Origin: Ashinkailepas kermadecensis
Taxonomy: Eukaryota; Arthropoda; Thecostraca; Neolepadidae
Length of the DNA stretch: 64,000 nt
Assembly (NCBI GenBank): GCA_034440615.1
Contig: JAOTOM010004311.1
Span: 89,501-153,500, forward strand
Direction: 5' to 3'
The notes beneath the pieces are model-generated. The model was not told where the DNA came from and searched no databases. It saw only the letters and a program-made list of their open reading frames with translations. Made by a program: the position numbers and the translations under genes. The first letter of the stretch is position 1. Each line of letters starts with the position of its first letter. This document shows, in pieces, positions 1 to 11,392 of this stretch.

Positions 1-741
1 ACGGACCGAGCTGGTGTTGGACTGGTGTGCGGGTGGGTTCGCCGTCGTCGTCGTCGTCGTCGGCGGCGTCCTGGGCGGCCGTTGTCGTGCGTGGTCGTGT
101 CGCGTTTCTGGTTGAGTGTGGTGTCGTCGGTGTATCGGAGCGCGCTGGACAGCGCTGTGTGCCGTGCAGACTGGCCGCGCCGGGAGTGGGTGTGTGACCC
201 GGGTCAGGTCATGTGCGGTCCCGCGCGGCACGAGTGACCGCACGTCGACATGGTGGCCAAGATGGCGGGTCACCCGCCGCCCGATCCCACGGAAAACCTC
301 ATCAACAAATGTGAGTCCACCCCGTCCGAAGTCTGTCCGGTGTGGATCGGACTCGTTCAGTAACTGACGCCATTTAATTTTCGCAAGTTATATTTACTTA
401 CAAGTACATCCATGTAGCTCGTGGTTATTATAGTGCAAAATGAATGTGAAGTATTGCGTGTAAAGAAAGCAACTTAAAAATAAAGAGGAAAAAAAAAAAA
501 AAATGTCAGGCTCGTCTGGACAGCAAGTGAGGACCTTCAAGTAGAATCCTTAACGTCATGTACTAGCACGTTGCAAGGCATATGTACACTGTCTAAACCG
601 ATCTAAGAGCCATTCTTCGTTGTATTAAAGAATGTGAAGTAGTCAGCTTTCAACAGCAAGGACTTGGACAAATTGACACTGCAACCGACTGGTGCCTGCT
701 AAATAGGCTGCAACACGGATAAGTATATAAAGAGGCCGAGT
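1..741. other. Unique sequence, no gene recognised
   Basis: The first 80 bases include a GTC trinucleotide run (about 41-69). An A homopolymer lies near 489-503, and AT-richer DNA follows. A TATA-like string is present near 724. No open frame with recognisable protein similarity is seen on either strand. Confidence 0.5.
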
Positions 742-753
742 AATGGGATGGTA

Positions 754-809
754 TCAGGCGCTGTATGACCCATGTAGTTAATGCGCCCCGAAGCCCCAAT
801 AACAACACG
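754..809 (+). mobile_element. Family B element (short LINE 3' tail), 56 bp
   Basis: The insertion is flanked by a perfect 12-bp TSD, AATGGGATGGTA, at 742-753 and 810-821. The body has GGCGCTGTATGACC, then ATGCGCCCC and the A/C-rich end AATAACAACA. It matches the 3' end of the decayed LINE at 28674-29346. I read it as a 5'-truncated LINE copy that carries only the terminal hairpin and tail. Confidence 0.85.
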
Positions 810-1028
810 AATGGGATGGTAATGCGGGATCAAGGAAAGGTGGTAATGTTGGGCAACGAAAATTATGTATTTAAAAAGCTATGGTGAATGCTGGTGCGCT
901 TGTTCGTGAACGCGTCGGACAGGAAACGTTCATGTCATCAGCTCGCATTTGATAATTTGTGGGAATCATGGATTTCGTCGGAAGGTTCCCGGCGCCGTGC
1001 GTCCGGGCAGGCCCGAAACACTACTCGA

Positions 1029-1434
1029 AGGTGTGTTGGTGCGGGCGTGCCGGACGAAGGTGTGTTGGTGCGGGCGTGCCGGACGAAGGTGTGTTGGTGC
1101 GGGCGTGCCGGACAAAGGTGTGTTGGTGCGGGTGTGCCGGACGAAGGTGTGTTGGTGCGGGTGTGCCGGACGAAGGTGTGTTGGTGCGGGCGTGCCGGAC
1201 AAAGGTGTGTTGGTGCGGGCGTGCCGGACGAAGGTGTGTTGGTGCGGGCGTGCCGGACGAAGGTGTGTTGGTGCGGGCGTGCCGGACGAAGGTGTGTTGG
1301 TGCGGGCGTGCCGGACGAAGGTGTGTTGGTGCGGGCGTGCCGGACGAAGGTGTGTTGGTGCGGGCGTGCCGGACGAAGGTGTGTTGGTGCGGGCGTGCCG
1401 GACGAAGGTGTGTTGGTGCGGGCGTGCCGGACGA
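1029..1434. repeat. Minisatellite, 29-bp unit x14
   Basis: Fourteen nearly identical head-to-tail units have the core GTGTGTTGGTGCGGGCGTG. Only a few sites vary (cgtgcc/tgtgcc and acgaa/acaaa). The unit length is not a multiple of three, so one stop-free unit keeps all three frames open on a strand and creates several artefactual long frames. No function is assigned. Confidence 0.95.
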
Positions 1435-1593
1435 TTGCATCCGCATGAGGATGCAATGGATGTAGATGGTCAGAGCTGTGGTGTGCTACTCGAGAATTGA
1501 ACCGTGACGTAACGTTTCGCTTTAACACCTCCCCCCCACATCACCGATTCACGTGAAGCAGTCAATCAGCTAGAAATGCGAGAGATGCTGTTG

Positions 1594-1757
1594 GTTGGTT
1601 GGTTATTGGTTTTACGACACGTCGACCGTTGAGTCATGTAGCGTCGCCAATCTCTCACGCCGATTCGGTCGCGGGCGAAGAGTAGCGACAGGTGAGACTC
1701 GAACCCAAAACCTTTCGATTGTGAGACGAGCATCTCACCCCTAGACCACTCGTCCCC
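1594..1757 (-). mobile_element. SINE family A, tRNA-Val-like head
   Basis: This is a full-length tRNA-derived SINE on the minus strand. Its perfect 14-bp TSD GAGAGATGCTGTTG is at 1580-1593 and 1758-1771. On the minus strand the head has an A-box-like TGGTCTAGGGG and a B-box-like GGTTCGAGTCTC. The anticodon arm reads CGTCTCACAATCGAAAGG and aligns with tRNA-Val(CAC). The central body (GCGTGAGAGATTGGCGACGC in other copies) and the tail GTCGTAAAACCAATAACC follow. No protein is encoded; it depends on LINE machinery. Confidence 0.95.
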
Positions 1758-1771
1758 GAGAGATGCTGTTG

Positions 1772-3014
1772 AATGGACACGGACAGCTCGCTTGTGGAAG
1801 GATCCGGTGTTGGTTTGAGTAGCAACCCGGAAGATCACTTGACCAGTTCAGTAAACAGTGGGTTGAATACGCATGTGCGTGTTGGCATGCATGCTCGCAT
1901 GTATGCATGTATGCTCTGTGCATGTTCGCCACGGCCGGGCATCCAGCTGCGGCCTGTTTCGGCGGCGTGATGGCTTTCCTCGGAAGTTGATCATTTCCGG
2001 TGCGGATGTCAGTTCCCACGCGGCACGGGTTGAGATTGCCTGGGTGGCTTTCCCGTCGGGCGGATATTTTGCCAGCTCCGACTGGGCTAACTGAGCACTT
2101 TAATGTCGGCCCGGCGGAAGTGATGGACTCGGCTGTGGCCGTGACTCCAGTTGATACGTGCAGCGCGTAATGGGTGCCTGCCGGTGCTTCGTCGCGAACA
2201 CGCGATGATAAAGGGAACGGTGGTTGTTTAGCGCTGGCAGTGGACAGGGGACATTGCCTACAGTGGACAGGAGACGATTTTAATATTCTCACTGTGGATG
2301 GGTCAGCGCCGCAGCGAACCCTATGGTCGACAGCCACCCTGAAGTTACGATAGTAGTGGACTGATGGTGTCGAAATTGCTCAACACTAGTGGGAAAAGCT
2401 GCATTGCTGCATTGTGCCGTGGGCGCCATTTGATCATTATGGTCGGTGCGCCTTAATCACAAATATCTAAATTATTAAGGATGACTGCCCCCCCCCCCCC
2501 ACCAGCCCTTTCGAAAAGTTCCTAGACAAGTCTCTGAACGCTGGTGTTATGACGTTTATGTCAAGTCGGAAGCCGCATGTGTAGTGCTCGACTTTTTCAG
2601 GCACGTTTCCATCAGCTTCACGTGTGGCGCTGACGGTACGACTAAATACCCTCCATTCAGATCGGCTTTAGGCTGTTGTATTTCGCTACTGGTGGTGAAG
2701 GCACGCTGAGCGAATCACGACGGAATCTTGATGCGCCAAGCATTTGACGAGGAGACACATCTCGACGATCGGGAGTCTCGCAGTGCGGCCCTGACACGTA
2801 CTGCTTTGAAGTTGTAGCTTCTCCAGTGTAATTAGCCGATCGGAGAATGTGTTATTCAAATTACCGCGACGACGATGCGAAGAATGTTCGCGACATGCGA
2901 GCTTGGTGGTAACGGTAAACTGGACTGAAATGTCCGAAATGTTCGCCACTCGCTAGGGACATGGGTTTGTAGTTGTGTTTACGCATAAGTAGACCCTCGA
3001 AGCTCTCGTCAGGG
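1772..3014. other. Unique sequence with short simple repeats
   Basis: This region holds an ATGC-rich tract (about 1868-1912) and a run of 13 C (about 2488-2500). The rest is mixed unique sequence. No open frame resembles a known protein, and the longest minus-strand frame here runs across the adjoining SINE. Confidence 0.45.
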
Positions 3015-3492
3015 CGACAATGATGACATATATAATTATGATGAAGATGACGATGATGCGATGACAGGATGTCAATGATGAGATGACAGTATGACGATGA
3101 TGAGATGACAGCATGACAGGATGGTGACGATGAGATGACAGGATGACGATGATGCGATGACAGGATGGCGATGATGAGATGTCAGGCTGGTGATGATGAG
3201 ATGACAGGATGGTGATGATGAGATGGCAGTATGACGATGAGGTGACAGGATGACGATGATGCGGTGACAGGATGATGACGAGATGACTGGATGACGATGA
3301 CGCAATGGCAGGTTCACAATGATGAGATGACAGGATGGTGATGATGAGATGACAGGATGACGATGATGAGATGACAGGATAGTGATGATGAGATGACAGG
3401 ATGACGATGATGATATGACAGGATGGCGATGATGAGATGACAGGATGGTGATGCGATGACAGAATGACGATGACGACGTGACAGGATGATTG
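3015..3492. repeat. Degenerate GATGACAGGATG minisatellite
   Basis: Imperfect units built from GATGATGAGATGACAGGATG vary in length from about 12 to 27 bases. The DNA is strongly purine-biased on the plus strand. The His/Ser-rich minus-strand frames across it are translations of the repeat. Confidence 0.9.
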
Positions 3493-3953
3493 GATATGAT
3501 GAGCTTGAGTAAAGGAGTTGAAGAACGTAGCTATTACATTATATTGAATTAAACGGACCATCTGCGGCGTACCTAAATTTATATTGGCATTGTTGTGTGC
3601 TTTGATGACATCTCTGGGTGTAATATTTACGTTCCATGTTGGCCGCCGCCGCGGACAGCAGGTGACCCACACCAGCAGCCGACCCAGACCAGGTGGGCTT
3701 AGCCAGATCCTCATGCTAGATTATGACACAGCCTGTTAAATCGATGGCCCACTTGGCCAACAACTGCGTCAACTGGCACGGAAGCGTCCAGCTGTTTTCA
3801 GCTCCACTCTTAGTGGATTGGAAATGTATGTTTGTCGCTTGAAACACATCACAGACGATTGGGATCATGTGTTTGAATTTCGTTATGGGCGAGTAGTGCT
3901 CGGGGGTGGAAGCGGTCTGAAGGCACATGACATCACGACAGTTTGCATCGGTG

Positions 3954-3983
3954 TGGTCGGGTCGGGTCGGGTCGGGTCGGGTC
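3954..3983. repeat. GGGTC pentamer microsatellite (short)
   Basis: About five to six copies of GGGTC. The same pentamer forms the much longer array at 41841-41988, so the motif has arisen or spread twice in the window. Confidence 0.85.
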
Positions 3984-4065
3984 ACATCGTCACGTGGTGT
4001 TGTATTTGACGGGTATGTCGATCGGAAAATGTAAAAGCAAGGACGTTATTTGTATCTTGTAGTGA

Positions 4066-4265
4066 GTGATGTGTTGTACGGTGTTGTGCATCGTGTTGTG
4101 CTGTATTGTGCGGTATTGTGCATCGTGTTGTGCGGTATTGTGCATCGTGCAGTGCTGTTTTGTGCAGTGTTGTGCATCGTGCAGTACTGTATTGTGCGGT
4201 ATTGTGCATCGTGTAGTGTTGCATTGTGCGGTGTTGTGCATCGTGTAGTGTTGCATTGTGCGTCG
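4066..4265. repeat. Degenerate GTGTTGTGCATC array
   Basis: Units of about 14-15 bases with recurring TTGTGCATCGTG and TTGTGCGGTA blocks alternate in a loose higher-order pattern. No gene is recognised in the roughly 400 bases that follow. Confidence 0.85.
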
Positions 4266-4669
4266 TGGCGCGTGACAGCGCCATGAAGCCACGACGGCCA
4301 GGAGCTCGGTGGGAATCGACCTTTTGTTCGAGGTACGAGGTAATGAGATCAAGTTTGACATTGCGTGGCCATGCGGCGGTACCTGGGTAAATCTTTTGTG
4401 GCCGCCGTGTTTCCGATGGGCTGGCTTATCGCGCGTATATCACGCTTGTTGTAAGTCGCCTGACGTGTAATCCGCAGACGCTCTCGTCGATAGCGGAGAA
4501 CAAAGCTGTGACAGTTGACGCTGGTGCACCAAGCGTGACGTGGTGGCTACTGGAGTGGCAGGGGTACTGCTGTCTTTTGTTCAGACATTGATCATCTCAC
4601 TGGCCGGTGGGCATGTCCTAAAACCAGCCACGGCCAGTGAGGCGACCACCGAACCGTTGTAACTAAACC

Positions 4670-5030
4670 ACCGAACTGAGCCACTGAGCCCGAGGCGGTA
4701 AATTCAGACTGGGCAACAGAGCCAGTCAGACTGAGCCACATAGCCAGTCGGACTGGGCCACCGAGCCGATGTGACTGGATCAGTTACGCCAACCCACGAG
4801 ACTGAGCCACTGGGCCGGTGGGACTGGATCAGTTACACCAACCTAGTCAGCCTGAGCCACAGAGCCGGTCAGACTGAGCTACGGGGCCGGTGGGACTGGA
4901 TCAGTTACACCAACCTAGTCAGCCTGAGCCACAGAGCCGGTCAGACTGACCCACCGGGCCGGTGGGACTGGATCAGTTACACCAACCTAGTCAGCCTGAG
5001 CCACAGAGCCGGTGGGACCGGACCAGTCCA
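4670..5030. repeat. 72-bp tandem repeat in a decayed array
   Basis: Three good units of 72 bases begin near 4814, 4886 and 4958 and share GGTGGGACTGGATCAGTTAC. Upstream to about 4670 the same words (ACTGAGCCAC, GAGCCAGTC) continue in decayed form. The array therefore seems to have re-expanded from an older one. Confidence 0.85.
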
Positions 5031-6073
5031 CACTGGCCCCCGGAGGCGGGGTGGCGATCGATGTCGGCGCTGTGGACGCTCGTGGACATGACTACGGGGT
5101 GGGCCGACACAACACCTGCCGGCGCCGTCGGTGTCGTCGGGTGTTGTGGTGGTGGATTCAGATCTAACCCGGACCGGTGAAAATGTGTGTTTTTTACGGT
5201 GTGACTGTGTAACCACCGTCATATTGCTTCTTGCGAAAATCGAATCCAACATTATCAGTTAAGCATGCATGTATCGCGTGTGTCAGGGATCACAGGCATC
5301 GCGGGTACCACCCTCTCGTGGGTTGTCAACCGCTCCGGGGCGCCGCGCCGGTCGTCGGCGCAAGGCCACTGCATGTATTGTTAGCGGAAGGGTAGCACCA
5401 CGGAGACAGCAGCAATACCACTGACAGCAAATTGTACCACGCTATCCTTGATACTCCACTGTGATACTCCTAATGCCGTGCTACGGCACCCCACCAACCC
5501 TGCTGTCGTGGAGTACTTGGTGCTCCGCCATCCGTGATTACCAACAATCTAGATACCCGCCGTTCCTGATGTCTCGTTTCCTACTCTTCGTTATCCCTAA
5601 ATACCGCTGGCTACTTTTGATGCCCTGCCATCCTTGGTATCACGCCATCTGTGATGCCCCCGCGATCCCCGGTGCACGCCGGCCTTGATACCGCTGGCCA
5701 CACCAGACAGCGTTGACTCGTGATAATGGCTCCCTCATTAATGGCTCCCTCATTCCTGACTTCCCGCCATTTCTGCTCGCTCCCGCCGCTGGACCACGTG
5801 ACCGTGCGGCGCGACCCCGCGGTGCCGCTCCAATTTTCAGTCGGCGCCGGACGAAGAGCGATGACACGCGTCCCGCAGGGTCAGCCCAGCTGCGCCGCAG
5901 AGGCCGCCGAGGGGTCGAGGAGGCGTCGGCCTTTCCGGCCTGCCTGCCTTGGCGCGTCGCGTTGGTCGGCGGGGTCGAACGTGTGTGGCAGGCAGCCAGC
6001 AGGTGGCCTTCCCGGCGGTCGTGTGTGGTATGGACGGATTGAAGCGGTGGAGCTGCGACGCGGCGCCCTGCAC
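5031..6073. other. Unique/decayed repeat sequence, no gene
   Basis: Between about 5386 and 5700 the words TGATACTCC, TGATGCC and ACCACTG recur, suggesting a very old tandem array. A 16-17 bp duplication (AATGGCTCCCTCATT) lies at about 5725-5757. The last 250 bases are GC-rich and unique. No coding similarity is seen. Confidence 0.4.
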
Positions 6074-6592
6074 CTGAGGAGGGACACTGGCGGATCCAGA
6101 GGAGGGTCACTGGCGGGGTCCTGAGGAGGGACACTGGCGGGGTCCTGAGGAGGGACACTGGCGGGTCCAGAGGAGGAACACTGGCGGGGTCCTGAGAAGG
6201 GACACTGGCGGGGTCCTGAGGAGGGACACTGGCGGGTGAGGAGGAACACTGGCGGGGTCCTGAGGAGGGACGCCGGCGGGGTCCGGAGGAGGGACACTGG
6301 CGGGGTCCTGAGGAGGGACACTGGCGGGGTCCTGAGGAGGGACACTGGCGGGGTCCGGAGGAGGGACACTGGCGGGGTCCTGAGGAGGGACACCGGCGGG
6401 GTCCGGAGGAGGGACACTGGCGGGCTCCTGAGGAAGGGCACTGGCGGGGTCCTGAGGAGGGACATTGACGGGTCCAGAGGAGGGACACTGGCGGGTCCTG
6501 AGGAGGGGCACTGGCGGGGTCCTGAGGAGGGACACTGGCGGGGTCCTGATGAGGGACACTGGCGGGGTCCTGATGAGGGACACTGGCGGGGT
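6074..6592. repeat. Minisatellite, 24-bp unit x~21
   Basis: The unit contains GGACACTGGCGGGGTCCTG followed by AGGAG. Spacing between units is exactly 24 where checked. Some units differ by single substitutions or short deletions. The unit length is a multiple of three, so both strands show long Pro/Ser or Gly/Thr repeat frames. Confidence 0.95.
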
Positions 6593-7169
6593 GGAGAGCT
6601 TATTGTCCCTTGCTGTCTGAGAGGCCCGCTCCCAGTCGTTTCTGCCCGTCATGGGCGTACACTAGAAGAAGGCACCTTTTCGGATAGTTTGAACTGCTGG
6701 AGCCCTGTCTGATTGCTTTCTTGCAGTGTCAACCAGGTACACGGCCGGTCCCGTGAACGCTTGCTCCTTCCCACGAAAGGCGTCATTAGCTCTGAGCGCA
6801 CGGCTGCCTTCCCACCACCGGCGTCGTCGGCCCCTAGACCACTGTTGCATTCCGGCCGTCAATGTTGTCGGCGCCCGGTGCATTCTGGACCTTATGGGCG
6901 CCGTGCGGCCGTAGCAGGTGATGTATCCAAAAACCAAAACAGCTGCCGGACCGTGAGGATCGACGGCGTATGCATGGCAGCGGTGCCGGGCGCCGCGCCG
7001 GCGCCGAGCTGCAGCGATGCCGTTGTCTGCATGGCCCGGTCATTTGCTCGGTGTGCTCTGCATACGCCAATTATTAGTGTGGTGGTGCCTGCTGCTGCTG
7101 CTGCGGCTGCAGTTGTAGCCAAGTGATGCGTCAGGTCAGCGTGTTGGCACTGGCGCCACCGTCAGTCAC
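6593..7169. other. Unique sequence, no gene
   Basis: GC-rich mixed sequence with a short GCTGCTGCTGCTGC run near 7091. No recognisable protein or RNA gene. Confidence 0.4.
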
Positions 7170-7775
7170 TTCGAGTTACTGGACGGCACGCGACACTCAC
7201 AGAGTGTCCGGTGACCCGCGACACTCACAGAGTGTCGGCGGGACGCGACACTGAGTGTCCGGTGGCACGCGACACTCAGTGTCCGGTGGCCCGCGACACT
7301 CACAGAATGTCCGGTGGCACGCGACACTCACGGAGTGCCCGGTGGCACGCGGACACTCACAGTGTCCGGCGGCACGCGACACTCACGGAGTGCCCGGTGG
7401 CACGCGGACACTCACAGTGTCCGGCGGCACGCGACACTCACAGAGTGCCCGGTGGCACGCGGACACTCACAGTGTCCGGCGGCACGCGACACTCACAGAG
7501 TGCCCGGTGGCACGCGGACACTCACAGTGTCCGGCGGCACGCGACACTCACAGAGTGCCCGGTGGCACGCGGACACTCACAGTGTCCGGCGGCACGCGAC
7601 ACTCACAGAGTGTCCGGTGGCACGCGGACACTCACAGTGTCCGGCGGCACGCGACACTCACAGAGTGCCCGGTGGCACGCGGACACTCACAGTGTCCGGC
7701 GGCACGCGACACTCACAGAGTGTCCGGTGGCATTCGACATTCACAGAGTGTCCGGTGGCACGCGACACTCAGCAG
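7170..7775. repeat. Minisatellite with 55-bp higher-order unit
   Basis: Two related subunits, about 26 and 29 bases, alternate. One reads GGACACTCACAGTGTCCGGC and the other GACACTCACAGAGTGCCCGG. Together they form a 55-base unit repeated about eight times from 7335. Each subunit contains an imperfect palindrome (GGACACT ... AGTGTCC). The edges contain only the 29-base type. Confidence 0.93.
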
Positions 7776-8029
7776 CGCCCGCCGACACGGTCGGATCTCT
7801 GGGATAAGCTCTGGAACAGCCAACGACGCTGGTGTCATCACACTGGTTGTGGAGCGACCGGTGGCGATTCCGGCCATCGCTGCATCGCTTGACACCGCCC
7901 ACATTCGCACGTCCGCCTGTATCGACTCCCACCGTCTACACCTCCACCGTCAGCTCCACCCCTTCCACACTCGCACCGTCCACATATCCACCGATCACAC
8001 TCATCTGCGGCATCCCTGACCGCCTTCTT

Positions 8030-8870
8030 CTGACGTGGCTCCGATAGCACTGCGAGACTCCTGACACTGCGACACGGAGACTGCAACACTTCTGGCAACA
8101 TGGGATATTCCTAACACTGTAACACTCCTGGCACTGCGACTGCAACACTATGCGACATTCCAATGGAAGGTCTCCATAGCTCTTCTGGTGAATGCCTGTG
8201 AATGACACACATTCTGACGGATAGCCTTCAGCTCGGAACAGTCCTCGCATGGGACAATACGCCGGCTGCGCCTTAAGGCCCCTGACATGGGAATATCTTT
8301 TGACACTTCGCGTAGATCCATGATACTCTTGATTTTCCGGGACACTGATGACACTACGGTATGAGTCGTTCCGCTCCAGATTGTACGATGATCCAAATCA
8401 CTCAGGACACAACGATAGCTTGAGGTACTCCTGACTCCACCATAACTCGGTAACACTCCTGACACTCCCCGGTACTCCGTTATATTTCAGACTGTAATAA
8501 CCCATACTACTGCTGGCTCTCGGTGTTAACCCATAGCACACCTGACACTCCACGATTAATCTAACGCTGATGTTAACCCGCGATAACACACGACATTCCT
8601 CACGTTCCACAATAACCCGTGACTGCCCCGACTCCACGGTAATGCCATGGAAAATCGTGATAACCCACAACACTCCTGCCACTCCCGACGACCTCCGACT
8701 CCGTGATATCCCGTACGCTTTGTAACCCACGCAGTCGATGCGCCCCCAGTGATGGCCGTGATGACACTCCCCGATGACCTCCGACTCCGTGATATCCGAT
8801 ATCCGCCCACGCAGTTGATGCGCCCCCAGTGGTGGCCGTAACACTGACCAGATGCGACGATAACCCGTAA
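8030..8870. repeat. Decayed CACTCCTGACACTCC array with B-like pieces
   Basis: Short words (AACACTCCTGACACTCC, GATAACCC) recur with irregular spacing. Two segments, about 8686-8745 and 8767-8833, are duplicates. Each holds the family B core CACGCAGTYGATGCGCCC. A LINE tail fragment thus appears to have been copied along with its host array. Confidence 0.65.
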
Positions 8871-8879
8871 CGCCGCTGC

Positions 8880-10064
8880 GTGGACCCGCCCCCCCCCGCC
8901 ACTGACCGTGAGAGCGGATTGCGCCGCGCCGCGCCGCCCGGGGGCTTCCTGTCGGGTGGTGGGCGCCGCGTCCCCCTACCGCTAATAGACGGGGGCGTTG
9001 GCCCCGCCCGCGGCTCCGTAAACAACGCCGGCCGCCTGCGAGGTGTCGCGCCGCCACAGGCGCGAGGTGCACCGCCCCCTCCCCGACCGTCGCTTACGCC
9101 CAGGAGCGAGTCGGCGACGGCGGTGTTTATGGCGGCGAAGTGGGAGATGACAGACGGTCGGGGGAGGGGTTCGTGTCATGCGGAATGCGCGAAGTGATGG
9201 CGAGGGTCATGGGTGGGATTGTGGGTTTGTGTGGTTTTGGAGGGTAATGCGTGAAGATGGCGGAGAACGATGGGTTTGTTTTTTTATACTGGCATTGTGT
9301 TCATCCGTAATCACCAATACGACGGTTATCGGCCTAATGGCAGGTGAGGTCGGTGTGCTCTCAACTCAGCGTACGCACGTTTACGTATACACTGACCGGC
9401 TCGGAAAGAATCAAACCGAACCTAGCTCTAATCAATCTCCAGAGTAGTATGCTGACTGATAAATCTCCAAACTCATACACATCAAGCAATGCAACCAACC
9501 CAAAACTTCACCTGGCCATTGACCTTACGTTGGTATCAATAAGTGACCGAATATATGTTTTGCAACAGAAAATGCCATATCGCAGGTCGCGGTTTCAGGG
9601 AACGTAGTTACTCGTCGCTTGGGGTTACCTGCCACATGGCTGGCTAATGGTTCGCCGACACCGAGATCGCTACAGTCGTGTGTCGGTGGTCGATGCCCGG
9701 GTCGTGGCGGACAGACGGCGCCGTCGGGCCCGGCCGTTCCGGCTTCTCTGGACAATTGACGAGTGGTGGGGGAGTGGTGGTGTGGCCGCCGCTCAGCGGC
9801 TGCCACCTGGTCGGTATCGACCGCCACTGCCGGCGTGTTTGTTTTATCGCCGCCGCAGTCGTGGGTGGTCGCCAGGCGCCAGACGCGGTGTCTGATGCTG
9901 AACGTCGACGGCATCGATGAGTGCTGTGGAGTTGCGACGTCCCCAACATCCTTGTATGCTTTGCGGTTCTGGCTCAGCGGGCTCTGTAAGAGCTGCGTGG
10001 TGTCCAGTGGATGTTTGGCGCATCTGACACCTCTACCATTTGCGAGTGATTCGAACATTCACTG
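8880..10064. other. GC-rich unique block then mixed sequence
   Basis: From 8880 to about 9180 the DNA is very CpG-rich and contains CCGCTAATAGACG. AAGATGGCGG, a YY1/ETS-like word, lies near 9255. This could be a CpG-island-like regulatory block, but no exon or start could be supported. The remainder to 10064 is unique. Confidence 0.35.
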
Positions 10065-10214
10065 GTTGTCCTTTTGCATGGCCATGGAGACTTGTCGAGA
10101 TCAGCTAACTGATGTGGTCACGTATTATGAGTGCTAACGGTTGTTCTTTGGCATGATCCGGGAGACTTATCGAGGCGAGCAAACTAATGTGGTCACGTTC
10201 TAGGAGTGCTGTGC
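10065..10214. repeat. 75-bp tandem duplication
   Basis: Two diverged copies begin at about 10065 and 10140. They share GTTGTYCTTT, GGAGACTTRTCGAG, TGTGGTCACGT and GAGTGCT in the same order. Confidence 0.8.
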
Positions 10215-10344
10215 GACGCGTATGGTTTCCTACACACCTATTGTGTGCCTCAGCTGAGTGCAAAAGTTGACGAGCCGTAAAACCCGGAACTACCGTCAGG
10301 TGTGTTCGACGCCCCGGGAAGGCTGCATCCATCCGCCGTGGCCG

Positions 10345-10400
10345 CTACCGTTAGGCTATATGACCTGTGCAGTCGATGCGCCCCTGAACTACAATACCCA
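10345..10400 (+). mobile_element. Family B fragment (LINE 3' tail)
   Basis: GGCTATATGACC is followed by TGCAGTCGATGCGCCCC and a decayed tail. The order and spacing match other family B copies. No TSD was recognised. Confidence 0.7.
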
Positions 10401-10590
10401 CTGACGTCAGGTGGTGCCGACGCGACTCTTCGGCACCTGCAGCAGGGTAGTCGGCTGCACACAATGTGCACACAATCCCCAACTCCCTCCTCCCGCGGTG
10501 CCGAGCGGCCGTCATCTGTCGTCCCGACAGTCCCGACAGTCATCTGACGGCTCTGACGGGGTGTTAAGGGGGGGGAAGGGAATGGGGGTT

Positions 10591-11000
10591 AAAAAAAAAA
10601 AAAAAAAAAAAAATCTGACGTCATCTGACGACATATCACGTCATCTGACGACAGTCATCTGACGTCGATTGAAGACGGTCATCATCAGACAGTCAGACAG
10701 TCAGAAGACAGTCATCATCACAAGACATCATCACATCACGTTACAGTTATCACACGGTCACACATCACACATCATCACACACGTCACCACACATCACAGT
10801 CATCATCATAACACAGTCAGAAGACAGTCATCATCACAAGACAGTCAGAAGACAGTCATCATCACAAGACATCATCACATCACATCACAGTGATCACAGT
10901 CATCACACAGTCACAGTCATCACAGTCACATCAGTCATCATCACGAGACAGTCACCATCAGACAGTCAGAAGACAGACAGTCATCGTTCCGACAATCACG
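10591..11000. repeat. Poly-A run followed by CATCA/GACAGTC simple array
   Basis: A run of about 23 A is followed by irregular repeats of ACAGTCATCATCAC, AAGACAGTC and ATCTGACG to about 11000. Units recombine freely and no single period fits. The poly-A could mark an old retroinsertion, but no element body was identified upstream. Confidence 0.8.
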
Positions 11001-11309
11001 TGACGTCCCGACGACAATGCACCTATTGCCCGGCCCGCTATTTGCCGTGTTGACCCCGCCGTGGTCACACCAGATCGGGGGTCACCGCCTGACCCGACCG
11101 CCCACCGTGCGGCGTGCGGTGCACCTGCTGGACGTCCTGGACGCCATGGGGGGGGGGGTACCCACCTGCTCCAACACCCGGCAGACATTACGCACCGCAG
11201 CCACATCCGCCCCTGCGTCAGTGCGTCAGGGTGGGGGTGTTCGGTGGGCCGCACACGAAGTTGGTGCCGTCCCGCACATCTCGATCCCCTCAGGCTACCC
11301 AGCAATCTC

Positions 11310-11392
11310 CGAGTAGTTTAGACGCCCCCTAAAACCCAAATAACTAACTAGCCAACCCCTAGCTAGCTAATAACTAACTAGCTAACTAACTC
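11310..11392 (+). mobile_element. Family B element with expanded 3' tail
   Basis: GACGCCCCCTAAAACCCAAA matches the family B end. The usual AACCAACC tail has expanded into about 45 bases of AACTAACTAGCT repeats. Tail expansion of this kind is expected for LINEs that end in short repeats. No TSD was found. Confidence 0.7.

Noticed and set aside
1741..2337. 198-codon minus-strand frame as a gene
   Set aside because: Its 3' end overlaps the SINE at 1594-1757 and the rest has no similarity that I recognise.
5640..6652. Proline/serine-rich proteins on the minus strand
   Set aside because: Three overlapping frames translate the same 24-bp array; none has a non-repeat domain.
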